A DNA stretch of 40,418 nt from CAYFMS01 sp964462325. GTDB lineage: Bacteria > Patescibacteriota > Patescibacteriia > UBA9934. Below are positions 31,168 to 39,824 of this stretch, piece by piece. Below the pieces are notes generated by a model. It searched no databases. It was not told the DNA's origin and was given only the letters and a program-made list of their open reading frames with translations. The DNA lies in contig CAYWYQ010000005.1 in the NCBI GenBank assembly GCA_964462325.1, forward strand, positions 1 to 40,418, read 5' to 3'. Within the stretch, counting starts at the first letter, position 1, and each line of letters begins with the position of its first letter. The position numbers and the translations under genes were made by a program.

Positions 31168-31689
31168 CTATTGACTAGCTTCCGTGTTTTGAGGATGAGT
31201 CAATTCGTGAATATGTAGCTGAAGGATAGTCATCTCTACCACGATTTGTGGCACATAGGAAAGATATGCTTGGCATGTTGAGCTATCAACACTTTCAGTG
31301 AACGAGGTACTCCCTCTTTGTAAGAGGCGCTTATTCATTTTGTAATCATTGAATGTACTACTCACTTCCAATTGGAAGGCCCATATGCTGTCACTTGCAT
31401 CAGCAAGCTGCATATAGCGCAGAACCTCGTCGGGCTTGAGGGGTCTTTCATTGTACATCTCTACACGTGTAGTTAAGACATGGTTTTGCATAACATCAAC
31501 ACGCATGATTGTGTCATGTAAGATCGGTAGGTATGGAGCGTAAACACGGACAATATCCCCCATAGTCTGTACACTCTTGCACTTATCTTTAATTTCTTCT
31601 TGAAGTAAAGACGCTTGTTCGACGGCCGTTTTAAGGTCAGGCACTTCTCCCGCGAGAGCAGACAGTACAAGAAAGATCCACGCAAACAT
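31168..31689 (-). CDS. Predicted secreted protein (173 aa)
   Basis: 173 residues with a short N-terminal signal-like segment (MFAWIFLVLSALAGEV), then a helical soluble domain with two cysteines (DKCKSV and STCQAY) that could form a disulfide outside the cell. No family recognised. GGAGG lies 4 nt before the ATG. A promoter on the minus strand, TTGCGA-17-TACAGT (plus 31713-31741), gives a 23-nt leader. Divergent from secD. Confidence 0.65.
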   Translation of the reverse strand: MFAWIFLVLSALAGEVPDLKTAVEQASLLQEEIKDKCKSVQTMGDIVRVYAPYLPILHDTIMRVDVMQNHVLTTRVEMYNERPLKPDEVLRYMQLADASDSIWAFQLEVSSTFNDYKMNKRLLQRGSTSFTESVDSSTCQAYLSYVPQIVVEMTILQLHIHELTHPQNTEASQ

Positions 31690-31712
31690 ATTTCCTCCAC
31701 GAATGTCTCATT

Positions 31713-31741
31713 ACTGTAGAACGGAACAAATACTTTCGCAA
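31713..31741 (-). promoter_or_regulatory. Promoter of the secreted-protein gene
   Basis: Minus strand TTGCGA (31741-31736), a 17-nt spacer, TACAGT (31718-31713), 23-nt leader with GGAGG before ATG 31689. Confidence 0.55.
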
Positions 31742-31825
31742 GCGATTCACATATGTATTTGAATTATAGGCTATAAGTGTTAATATAAGCCCACTTAAAA
31801 CTGTAACGACTAACGGTGGTGAAAT

Positions 31826-33799
31826 ATGAAAGGAAGAATATTTGGGGCGATTGCCCTCATCGTGACATTTATTATTGCAGGGACCATTGCATTCCCTCAA
31901 GCATGGAATGCAATCATGCCAGGACCTGATTTTGCAGAAAAGGAATTCAATCTTGGACTTGATCTGCAGGGAGGAGTACATCTTGTGTATCAGGCGGATA
32001 TGTCGAGTATTCCTGATGGCGAACGAACATCGGCCCTTGAGGGGGTGCGTGATGTCATTGAAAGACGTGTGAATGCTTTTGGTGTTTCAGAGCCCGTTGT
32101 ACAAACGAATATTTCCGGAGGAAATTATCGAGTTATTATTGAACTCGCTGGGGTTTTTGATGTAAATGATGCCATTGCCCTTATTGGTGAAACACCTATT
32201 CTGGAATTCAAAGTTCCTGTAGAAGTTGTTGATGTAGAAACAACACCGGAACAAGAGGCGGAAATTGAATCTGCACAAGATGAGGAGGAAAAAGTGGCGA
32301 TAGAAGTTCTTGATCGAGCTTTGGACGGTGAAGAATTTGACGAACTTGTGTCTAAATTCTCGATAGACGAAACGACGAATCATAATAATGGATACGTTGG
32401 ATATATCGACGAGTCACATCATATTTTTGATGGTTTAGCCGCGCAAATTACAGATGACGGCTATGAGTCTGGGGTGATTGATGGGTTGTATGAATCTACA
32501 AGCGCCATTCACATTGTGAATGTGTTGAATCAGAAGAGCGAGGAAGAAGTAGAACTTTCTCATATACTCATTTGTTATGAAGGGGCAGAGCGATGTACGA
32601 GTGATAGACCTCAGATTGAAGCAGAACTCAGAATAAAAGAATTGGCTGATGAAGTAACACGTGGAAATTTTGCTGCGCTTGCAGAAGAACATTCTGATGG
32701 TCCTTCTGGTATTAATGGAGGTTCCCTTGGTTGGGTGCAGGATGGTCAGATGACAGCAGTATTTGAAGAGGCGTACCTTGATCTAAGTGACAATAGAATT
32801 TCTGACATCATTGAAACAGAATTTGGTTATCATATTATTTTCCGGCAAGATTCTAGAGAAATCTATTCATACGAGATTGCACAAATCGAAATGCCTTGGA
32901 CAACGGCATCCGATATTTTGGTGGTAGACCCTTGGGAGAATACAGAGCTGTCTGGAAAGCATATCCGTAATGCATCCGTTGCTTTTGATCAGAATACAGG
33001 AGCACCGTATGTGACACTTGATTTCAATGTAGAGGGTGGGGAATTGTTTGGGGAAATTACAGAGGAACGTATTGGGGAATTGATTGCAATTTTCCTTGAT
33101 GGAACACCAATTTCTACTCCGGTTGTGCAGCAGGCTATTTACGGAGGAAGTGCAACAATTACTGGTCAATTTACAATTCAGGAAGCTCGGTTATTGGCGC
33201 AGCGTTTGAATGCAGGAGCATTACCGGTAAGTATTGATTTACTGAGTGAGCAGACCGTCGGTCCAACTCTTGGACAGATTTCACTTGAACGCAGTATTCA
33301 GGCAGCGATTATCGGATTGATTCTGGTTGCATTATTTATGATCGCTTACTATCGTTTCGCTGGATTCATTGCCGTACTTGCTCTCATGATCTATGCAGCA
33401 GTAAATCTCGCGCTCTACAAACTACTCAATGTAACGATTAGTCTTGCCGGAATTGCCGGATTCGTCCTTTCGATTGGTATGGCGGTGGATGCGAATGTCC
33501 TTATTTTTGAACGGCTAAAAGAAGAATTGCGTTCAGGTAGAGATTTGCGTACCGCGATTGATGAAGGATTTAGAAGGGCGTGGACATCGATTCGTGACGG
33601 AAACTTCACAACACTTATCGCCTCCGTTGTTCTCTTCTCAATGAGTACAAGCTTTATTAAAGGATTCGCTCTTACACTTTCGCTGGGAATCATTATTTCG
33701 ATGCTTACCGCAATTCTAGGGACAAGAATTCTTCTACAATTCTTTAGTGGATTTAAAGCATTCCAAAATAAGAAATGGTATGGCGGAAAAAACAAGTAA
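31826..33799 (+). CDS. secD: SecD with inserted parvulin-type peptidyl-prolyl isomerase domain
   Basis: 657 residues. SecDF uses the proton gradient to pull preproteins out of the translocon. N-terminal membrane helix (about 5-24), LGLDLQGGVHLVY (43-55), then the P1 extracytoplasmic domain. Between about 131 and 345 P1 is split by an insertion. Residues 243-342 read as a parvulin domain: ELSHILICYE, ITRGNFAALAEEHSDG-type core, GGSLGWVQDGQM, FEEAYLDL, ISDIIETEFGYHIIFR. Residues about 152-235 (ALDGEEFDELVSKFS...) look like a second, degenerate copy. P1 resumes at about 376, with LAQRLNAGALP (457-467), and five C-terminal helices from 489. A weak GGTGGT precedes the ATG. secF follows after one base. 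Confidence 0.93.
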   Translation: MKGRIFGAIALIVTFIIAGTIAFPQAWNAIMPGPDFAEKEFNLGLDLQGGVHLVYQADMSSIPDGERTSALEGVRDVIERRVNAFGVSEPVVQTNISGGNYRVIIELAGVFDVNDAIALIGETPILEFKVPVEVVDVETTPEQEAEIESAQDEEEKVAIEVLDRALDGEEFDELVSKFSIDETTNHNNGYVGYIDESHHIFDGLAAQITDDGYESGVIDGLYESTSAIHIVNVLNQKSEEEVELSHILICYEGAERCTSDRPQIEAELRIKELADEVTRGNFAALAEEHSDGPSGINGGSLGWVQDGQMTAVFEEAYLDLSDNRISDIIETEFGYHIIFRQDSREIYSYEIAQIEMPWTTASDILVVDPWENTELSGKHIRNASVAFDQNTGAPYVTLDFNVEGGELFGEITEERIGELIAIFLDGTPISTPVVQQAIYGGSATITGQFTIQEARLLAQRLNAGALPVSIDLLSEQTVGPTLGQISLERSIQAAIIGLILVALFMIAYYRFAGFIAVLALMIYAAVNLALYKLLNVTISLAGIAGFVLSIGMAVDANVLIFERLKEELRSGRDLRTAIDEGFRRAWTSIRDGNFTTLIASVVLFSMSTSFIKGFALTLSLGIIISMLTAILGTRILLQFFSGFKAFQNKKWYGGKNK

Positions 33800-33800
33800 T

Positions 33801-34622
33801 ATGAAAAAAGTAGATATCATAGGAAAAACAAAGGTCTGGCTGGGTATTTCGTCATTGCTTGTCCTTGCAGCGATTATCAGTCTTGCTATTTTTGGTCTGA
33901 ATCTGAGTATTGAATTTACCGGTGGAAGCTTGATGGAGATACAGTCTGAATCTGCCACGATTGAGCAGATCGAGGAAGTGTTTGAAATCATGTCTCCGGA
34001 AGAACATGTTGTCATTCTAGAGGGGCTAGAAGAATCATTTGGTGCATTCGAAGAATTGCGTTTTGAATCCATTGGTCCCGTAATAGGAGAGGAGCTAAAA
34101 CGTAAGTCATTTGTAGCAGTTGTCATTTTGGTTTTGCTCATCATTTGTTATGTCGCTTGGGCATTTAGAAGGGTATCTAAGCCGGTTTCCTCATGGAAAT
34201 ATGGAATTTTGACGATTGTTGCGGCACTGCATGACATGATTATTCCTATCGGAGTATTTGCGATTCTAGGGCATGTTTTGGACTATCAAATAGGGACGGC
34301 ATTTGTGGCAGCGCTCCTGACAATTCTTGGGTATTCAATCAACGACACAATTGTAGTTTTCGACCGCACAAGAGAAAACCTGGTAGAAAATCGACATTCT
34401 GATGAAAGGTTTAGCGAAACAGTAAATAGGAGTGTTTTACAAAGTTTTGCTCGATCGATGAATACATCTCTTACGACATTGTTGGTGTTATTGGCGGTAT
34501 ATTTCTTTGGTGGTGAGTCAACAAAGACATTCGTACTCGCGCTTATGATTGGTATTGTTTCGGGTGCGTATAGTTCTATTTTCCTCGCAAGTCCATTACT
34601 CGTACTCTGGCAGAAAAAATAA
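33801..34622 (+). CDS. secF: Protein translocase subunit SecF
   Basis: 273 residues. Partner of SecD. Membrane helix 1 (about 13-33), SIEFTGGSLMEIQ, then five more helices. The conserved NDTIVVFDRTRENL lies in the region that carries conserved charged residues of the SecDF family. ATG 33801 is one base after the secD stop and gives the usual SecF N-terminus; an in-frame upstream ATG at 33747 would overlap secD. Complete; ends at the repeat block. Confidence 0.96.
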   Translation: MKKVDIIGKTKVWLGISSLLVLAAIISLAIFGLNLSIEFTGGSLMEIQSESATIEQIEEVFEIMSPEEHVVILEGLEESFGAFEELRFESIGPVIGEELKRKSFVAVVILVLLIICYVAWAFRRVSKPVSSWKYGILTIVAALHDMIIPIGVFAILGHVLDYQIGTAFVAALLTILGYSINDTIVVFDRTRENLVENRHSDERFSETVNRSVLQSFARSMNTSLTTLLVLLAVYFFGGESTKTFVLALMIGIVSGAYSSIFLASPLLVLWQKK

Positions 34623-34846
34623 GGCTTCCGCTTGAAAATGGACGATCTGTCGACTCATCTCTGCAGATATCTCCTCATCGTACGTTTCAGTACGTCTGCG
34701 GGATATCTTTAAGCTTCATCGACATCTCATTCCATTTTCTGCACGGGCTTCCGCTTGAAAATGAGCGAACTTTGTATTGCGAAAGGTCCGTACCTCAATC
34801 GAGAGGTCGGACCTTGATAGGAAGTAGGGTGTAATGAACTCACATA

Positions 34847-34875
34847 CAAAACCCCTTTCAGAAGGGGTTTTGTGA
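34847..34875. terminator. Strong hairpin terminator before the TraD-like operon
   Basis: Stem CAAAACCCCTT / AAGGGGTTTTG. It ends transcription from the sec side. Confidence 0.8.
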
Positions 34876-34882
34876 TTCGTGG

Positions 34883-34888
34883 TATAAT
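34883..34888 (+). promoter_or_regulatory. Extended -10 box of the TraD-like operon
   Basis: TATAAT preceded by TGG, ending 11 nt before ATG 34900. The leader would be about 5 nt. Confidence 0.6.
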
Positions 34889-34899
34889 TTCTGGGAATT

Positions 34900-36468
34900 A
34901 TGCCGCGACTATTCGAAGCATTTCTTAACTATATAGAAATAACCCCTGCGGAGGTGATTGGGGCGCAAATACTCTTTTATATTGCGCCGCTTGTTATTTT
35001 TTCAGTACTCATTTGGGGATTTTTGCAATTATGGCTTGATAGACGCCAAGGGCAATTTGCTGGTAGGACGAAATGGCATCTCCTTCACGTAAACGTGCCT
35101 CAAGAAGCTATTCAGACACCAAAGGGTATGGAGAATTTTTTCCGAACAATCGCGGGAGCAAAATCATCAATTACTTGGAAGGAAAAATGGTTTGATGGAA
35201 AATTTAATCCTTGGTATTCATTTGAAATTGTGAGTATCGGCGGGAGGATTAGTTATTATATTCGTGCTCAAGGCAAGGTAAGGGATCTGGTAGAAGCAGC
35301 TTTTTATGCTCAGTATCCGGAGGCGCAAATAACAGAAGTAGAGGATTATGCGGGGATGATCCCAACAGAATACCCCAATGATACATGGCTTTTATTTGGG
35401 AGTGAATTTAAATTAAGCAAGCCATCATTCATGCCGATCAGAACATGGGTAGATTTTGAACATGTTGGTGAATCTGATCAACGGTTTAAAGACCCCCTTT
35501 TGAGTATTTTGGAGTCACTCGGTGGTATGCGTGAAGGGGAAAATTTTTTCATCCAAATTTTAGCTATGACTCCTGCGGAACAAGATTGGACAGATGCAGG
35601 AGAGGATTATATCAATGAAATGTATGGCAAAGGGGGAAAATCAGCGAAGAAGGGATTTTTCAAGGGATTGTTTGGGTGGATTGTCCCAGGGTTGCTTGAA
35701 CAAACAGTTGGGCTCGCTATACCAGGAGAGGAATCAGCTCCTGAACAAAATAACTTTAGCGCATTCATGATTACACCGAAAGAAAAGGATAAAATGGATG
35801 CGGTAAATAGAAAAATTTCAAAGTATGGATACCTGGCAAAAATCCGGTTTGTTTATATGGCTAAGCATGAAGTGGCTCGAAAGGGAACAATGGCATCAAC
35901 GGCAAAAGGGTTATTCGGTCAATTTGAAAACCCAGGTCTAAATAAATTTGGTTTACATGTAAAGGCGACGCCGCAAGATGATTATCCTTGGCTTGAATGG
36001 CAGATGCCTGGAAGACAAACAAGACTTGCGAAGCGCTATCAGTCAAGATCGTTAGGACAAGGGGCTACCCCAAGTATTTTAAATGTAGAAGAACTTGCTA
36101 CATTATGGCACTTTCCTGCGGCTGATGCGCGTACACCTGTACTTACGGCGGTTCCTGCGAAACGTGCAGAGGCTCCTATTGAGCTTACTCTGGCTGGCGA
36201 AGGTGAATCTATACTGCCAACACGGCCACTTGAAGCAATGTCAACGATCGAGCAAAAAAGTAATCTTCCGGACAAGAAGCCACTTGTAACACCAAGCCCT
36301 TCTTCAAAACCAACACCGGGAGCGGATGATGCCTTTGAACAACAGGCGGTCCCTGTTCAACCGGATGAGCATATGCCGCAGCCTGGCATGCCTGCTCCTC
36401 TGCCGCCTGGACTAGATATTGCAGAGCATGAATCTACTGGCTCGCCACCCGATAATCTCCCTCTCTAA
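34900..36468 (+). CDS. Membrane protein paired with a TraD/VirD4-like ATPase
   Basis: 522 residues; function unknown. One membrane segment at about 20-46 follows a short N-terminal helix. A large soluble domain (about 55-400) includes RTKWHLLHVNVPQEA, GGRISYYIRAQGKVRDLVEAAFYAQYPEAQI and the LPTEYPNDTWL-like middle; the C-terminus (about 400-522) is Pro/Ser-rich and likely disordered. It starts after its own -10 box and ends 4 bp before the ATPase gene, so the two form an operon and probably a complex at the membrane. In my recollection such pairs recur in Patescibacteria; no role is established here. Confidence 0.7.
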   Translation: MPRLFEAFLNYIEITPAEVIGAQILFYIAPLVIFSVLIWGFLQLWLDRRQGQFAGRTKWHLLHVNVPQEAIQTPKGMENFFRTIAGAKSSITWKEKWFDGKFNPWYSFEIVSIGGRISYYIRAQGKVRDLVEAAFYAQYPEAQITEVEDYAGMIPTEYPNDTWLLFGSEFKLSKPSFMPIRTWVDFEHVGESDQRFKDPLLSILESLGGMREGENFFIQILAMTPAEQDWTDAGEDYINEMYGKGGKSAKKGFFKGLFGWIVPGLLEQTVGLAIPGEESAPEQNNFSAFMITPKEKDKMDAVNRKISKYGYLAKIRFVYMAKHEVARKGTMASTAKGLFGQFENPGLNKFGLHVKATPQDDYPWLEWQMPGRQTRLAKRYQSRSLGQGATPSILNVEELATLWHFPAADARTPVLTAVPAKRAEAPIELTLAGEGESILPTRPLEAMSTIEQKSNLPDKKPLVTPSPSSKPTPGADDAFEQQAVPVQPDEHMPQPGMPAPLPPGLDIAEHESTGSPPDNLPL

Positions 36469-36472
36469 TTAT

Positions 36473-38674
36473 ATGCCTCAAAAATACCCACATGATCATG
36501 AAAACGACGTTGTCTATTTCGGGAAAGTAAATTTCCGAAATACCATGAAAGTTTTTGGTATAAAAACAGATGATAGACGTCGTCACATGTATGTGATCGG
36601 GAAGACAGGAATGGGAAAGACAACGCTTCTTGAAAATCTTATTTTGTCAGATATTTATGCAGGTCATGGTTGCTGCTATGTTGATCCACATGGAGATACG
36701 GCCGAAAAGATTATTGAACGCATTCCTTCTTGGCGTATAAATGATGTTGTATATTTCAATCCTTCAGATCTTCAATACCCAGTTGGGTTCAATATTTTGG
36801 AATCGATTGACCCTGAAATGAAACATCTAGTTGCAGCAGGTCTGATGGGTGTTTTTAAGAAAATATGGGAGGGCGTTTGGTCTGCGAGGATGGAATACAT
36901 CATGAATAATACAATTCTTGCACTTCTTGACACGCCCGGAACGACACTGCTCGGAATCAATAGAATGCTTTCTGATGCAGATTATCGAAAATCTATTATT
37001 CAAAATATTCAAGATCCGATTGTAAAGCAATTCTGGATTCAAGAATTTGGAAATTATCAAGATAAATTTGCTTCCGAGGCCGTTGCGCCGATTCAGAACA
37101 AGGTTGGACAATTTTTATCTGCATCAATCATTCGAAATATTGTTGCTCAAGCTAAATCTACGATTAATATTCGGGAAATAATGGATGAACAAAAAATATT
37201 CATTGTGAACCTTTCCAAGGGGCGCGTTGGAGAAGATGCGTCCAGGCTTCTTGGAGGAATGCTTATTACAAAAATTCAGACTTCTGCCATGGAACGTGTC
37301 GATATACCGGAAGAGGAACGACAGGATTTTTATATGTATGTGGATGAGTTTCAGAACTTTGCCGTTGAATCATTTGCGTCTATTTTGTCCGAAGCTCGCA
37401 AGTATAGGTTGAATTTAATCATGGCACATCAATATATCGCACAATTAACGGAAGAAGTTCGTGATGCAGTGTTTGGTAACGTTGGAACGATTGTGACATT
37501 CCGCGTCGGTTCTCCGGATGCACAATTCATGGAGCCTGAATTTGTTCCGCGTTTTACTCCTGAAGATTTGATCAATCTTCCAAAATATAATATCTATTTA
37601 AAATTAATGATTGATGGGGTAACATCACAGCCATTTTCTGCTCTTACTTTGCCACCAATTGCGCATGAAACGAAAAGTAGGGATAGGGTTATCGCGCAGT
37701 CGCGTGAGCGCTATGCGGGGCATAGAGAGAAAATCGAAAGTAAGGTATTTGAATGGAGCGGTTTCGGAGATGACTTAGATGTGGAGAAGGCAATGAAAGA
37801 TGTAAAGGATAAGAAAAAAGCGGCAAAAAAGCAAAAGTACATGCATACATATGAATGTACGCGCTGTGGAGTGAGTTTTGATTTGCCGGTTGAACTCGAT
37901 AAATCTCGTCCGATTTATTGTGAAAATTGTCATCCGATTATTCAAGAAGAACGCAAGAAAGGAAAAAATCGTCGTAATGCGAAGCCTGAAAAAGAGAAAA
38001 AAATTATTGAGAAGCCACCGAAGATAAAGGATGGTCAGATTGTAGAAAAAGAAGTTTCTGGAGCGGTGAGTTTATCCGAGCTAAAAAAGCCTAATGAAAA
38101 AGCTAAAAAAGTGAAGGTTGAGGATCACGAGCATGAATTAGTCGAGGTTTCAAAACGTCCCATGACACAGAAAGAAGAAGTGAAATTTAAGGATATAAAA
38201 ACGGCAGCTGATGTTGGGACGAAAATACCCAATCTAACACTTGAAGCAAATGATAAGGGAACGACGGTCAAAATGGATATACATCCTGAGGATGGACCCC
38301 GCTCAAAAGAAGAGTCTCAAATCACTAAGTCCGATTCTTCTAATAGCGATGTAAGGAAAGGCGACACTGAAGATAAAAAGGTGGATGCTATTACACCTCT
38401 GCCATCTAAGAATGCTACCGAGGAGCTCGCGAAAAATAGTAAAGAAAAAACGACGGAATCTCTTCCTAAGGAAACGGCAGAAAAAGAGAATAATGATAGT
38501 GAGAAAACTGATGATAATGCTGCACAACCAAGAAAACGTAAACGAAGACGTAGAAAACGCAAGCGTTCAGTATCAAAGCAAGGTGCACAACAAGACGGAC
38601 AGCGAGATGCGCAGCCTTCTGAAAGTAATCCAACATCAATAAAAGCGGGGGAAATTATAAAATTTGACGAATAG
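36473..38674 (+). CDS. TraD/VirD4-like (HerA-type) ATPase with zinc ribbon and basic tail
   Basis: 733 residues. RecA-like DNA-pump family of type IV secretion coupling proteins and HerA/DUF87 ATPases. Walker A VIGKTGMGKTTLLENL (about 41-56) is close to the N-terminus, with no membrane anchor of its own. Walker B FYMYVDEFQNF and the following LSEARKYRLNLIMAHQY are typical of the family. After the ATPase (about 1-440) come a CTRC/CENC zinc ribbon and a low-complexity Lys/Glu-rich tail ending in a poly-Arg/Lys run, likely nucleic-acid binding. Start ATG 36473 is 4 bp after the partner gene; an in-frame start at 36419 would overlap it. uppP follows after one base. Confidence 0.85.
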   Translation: MPQKYPHDHENDVVYFGKVNFRNTMKVFGIKTDDRRRHMYVIGKTGMGKTTLLENLILSDIYAGHGCCYVDPHGDTAEKIIERIPSWRINDVVYFNPSDLQYPVGFNILESIDPEMKHLVAAGLMGVFKKIWEGVWSARMEYIMNNTILALLDTPGTTLLGINRMLSDADYRKSIIQNIQDPIVKQFWIQEFGNYQDKFASEAVAPIQNKVGQFLSASIIRNIVAQAKSTINIREIMDEQKIFIVNLSKGRVGEDASRLLGGMLITKIQTSAMERVDIPEEERQDFYMYVDEFQNFAVESFASILSEARKYRLNLIMAHQYIAQLTEEVRDAVFGNVGTIVTFRVGSPDAQFMEPEFVPRFTPEDLINLPKYNIYLKLMIDGVTSQPFSALTLPPIAHETKSRDRVIAQSRERYAGHREKIESKVFEWSGFGDDLDVEKAMKDVKDKKKAAKKQKYMHTYECTRCGVSFDLPVELDKSRPIYCENCHPIIQEERKKGKNRRNAKPEKEKKIIEKPPKIKDGQIVEKEVSGAVSLSELKKPNEKAKKVKVEDHEHELVEVSKRPMTQKEEVKFKDIKTAADVGTKIPNLTLEANDKGTTVKMDIHPEDGPRSKEESQITKSDSSNSDVRKGDTEDKKVDAITPLPSKNATEELAKNSKEKTTESLPKETAEKENNDSEKTDDNAAQPRKRKRRRRKRKRSVSKQGAQQDGQRDAQPSESNPTSIKAGEIIKFDE

Positions 38675-38675
38675 T

Positions 38676-39446
38676 ATGAGCATACTGCAAGCGATTGTTT
38701 TGGGTGCTATTCAAGGAATAACAGAATTTCTCCCAGTATCGAGTTCAGGACATTTAATTGCATTTCCAACCTTGTTTGGATGGGAGCAACAAGGAGTAGA
38801 CTTTGATGTCATGATTCATTTAGGCACGCTCTTGGCTATTGTTTGGGTGATGCGGAAAGATGCCCTATTGATAATAAAGGATTCAAAAATGTTAACGATG
38901 ATGGTGATTGGAACCATTCCAATAGCATTACTTGGCGTTCTTATGGGATATGATGTGATTTCTGTTGAGAGGTCAGTGTCGATTGTGGCGATATCACTTC
39001 TATTTTGGGGGATTGTTCTTTGGGTAGCGGATATGTATAGCGAGAGATTAGAGAAGCATATTAGCAAATTAGAGGAGACAAGATTCGGGCATATTATTGT
39101 TATTGGTTGCGCGCAGGCTTTGGCGCTTATTCCGGGGACATCAAGGTCTGGAATTACAATTACCGCGGGGCTATTTGCGGGCCTTGATCGTAGATTGGCT
39201 GCACGAATATCATTCTTACTCGCCATACCTGCTATTTTAGGCGCAGGTGCTTTTACGATGATGGATGCGGTGGCAATTGGGTTTACAACATCTACGATTT
39301 CACTTGTTGCGGGATTCTTTTCTTCTGCTATTTTTGGTGCGATCGCTATTCACTTCCTTTTGAAAATTATACAAAAAATGAGCTATAAGTGGTTTGCTAT
39401 TTATCGATTAGTACTTGGTATTATATTATTACTTTTCTTTATTTAG
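38676..39446 (+). CDS. uppP: Undecaprenyl-diphosphatase UppP (BacA)
   Basis: 256 residues, polytopic. Recycles undecaprenyl pyrophosphate to the monophosphate carrier for wall synthesis. Both signatures are present: ITEFLPVSSSGHL near the N-terminus and PGTSRSGITI in the middle, with the catalytic Glu, Ser and Arg positions. ATG 38676 begins right after the stop of the TraD-like gene. It supports murB/murC and the WecA-like enzyme, which consume the carrier. Confidence 0.96.
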   Translation: MSILQAIVLGAIQGITEFLPVSSSGHLIAFPTLFGWEQQGVDFDVMIHLGTLLAIVWVMRKDALLIIKDSKMLTMMVIGTIPIALLGVLMGYDVISVERSVSIVAISLLFWGIVLWVADMYSERLEKHISKLEETRFGHIIVIGCAQALALIPGTSRSGITITAGLFAGLDRRLAARISFLLAIPAILGAGAFTMMDAVAIGFTTSTISLVAGFFSSAIFGAIAIHFLLKIIQKMSYKWFAIYRLVLGIILLLFFI

Positions 39447-39458
39447 TACCCAGAATCA

Positions 39459-39486
39459 TTGACTTTTCCTGAAAAAAATGTATAAT
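39459..39486 (+). promoter_or_regulatory. Promoter of the second zinc-ribbon gene
   Basis: TTGACT 39459-39464, a 16-nt spacer, TATAAT 39481-39486, then a 32-nt leader with TTGGAGG (39508-39514) four bases before a GTG start. Confidence 0.7.
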
Positions 39487-39518
39487 ATTAGCGTTTCGCT
39501 CGTCAAATTGGAGGTAGA

Positions 39519-39773
39519 GTGAGTATAATCGAAAGGTGTTTGACATGCGGGAAGTTTATCCCAATTGGTGATAAACAAGAGGTAAGGCTGAATGGTAAGA
39601 GCTTGGGTTATGTGCACGGCCATAGTAGGGCGGAGTACGGAAAACCATGTCGCGACTCATTGATTAACAAATATTCAGGAAGAAGGCTGACAATCGGCGG
39701 ATTGATACCTGTACTTTCCCGTGTAGCACAGGCCTCGCAATTACCAAGCAGACAGGCAGTAAAAATCAAATAG
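39519..39773 (+). CDS. Small Cys/His protein (84 aa)
   Basis: 84 residues beginning at GTG 39519, set by TTGGAGG at 39508-39514. CLTCGKFI (7-14) and HGHSRAEYGKPC form a plausible zinc site (two Cys close together, two His and one Cys downstream). Basic C-terminus. No named family. Monocistronic with its own promoter and a terminator at 39792-39818. Like 28728-28952 it belongs to the SD-led class. Confidence 0.65.
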   Translation: MSIIERCLTCGKFIPIGDKQEVRLNGKSLGYVHGHSRAEYGKPCRDSLINKYSGRRLTIGGLIPVLSRVAQASQLPSRQAVKIK

Positions 39774-39791
39774 AATCATCCGATTCATTCT

Positions 39792-39818
39792 AGCCGGCAC
39801 AACATGTGCTGGTTTTTA
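39792..39818 (+). terminator. Terminator of the Cys/His protein gene
   Basis: Stem AGCCGGCAC / GTGCTGGTT with loop AACAT and a T5 tract. Confidence 0.8.
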
Positions 39819-39824
39819 TTACGC

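Larger units (their letters stand above)
34623..34899. repeat. Intergenic region with a 106-bp palindromic element and promoter
   Basis: No gene. 34634-34739 is an interrupted palindrome centred at 34686.5: GAAAATGG/CCATTTTC at the ends, GTCGA/TCGAC, GATATC/GATATC, and CGTAC-GTTTCA-GTACG at the centre. A second GCTTCCGCTTGAAAATG half lies at about 34747. A hairpin AAAGGTCCGTACCTC...GAGGTCGGAC (about 34779-34815) matches 17634-17665. A terminator at 34847-34875 and the -10 at 34883 follow. Confidence 0.8.
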
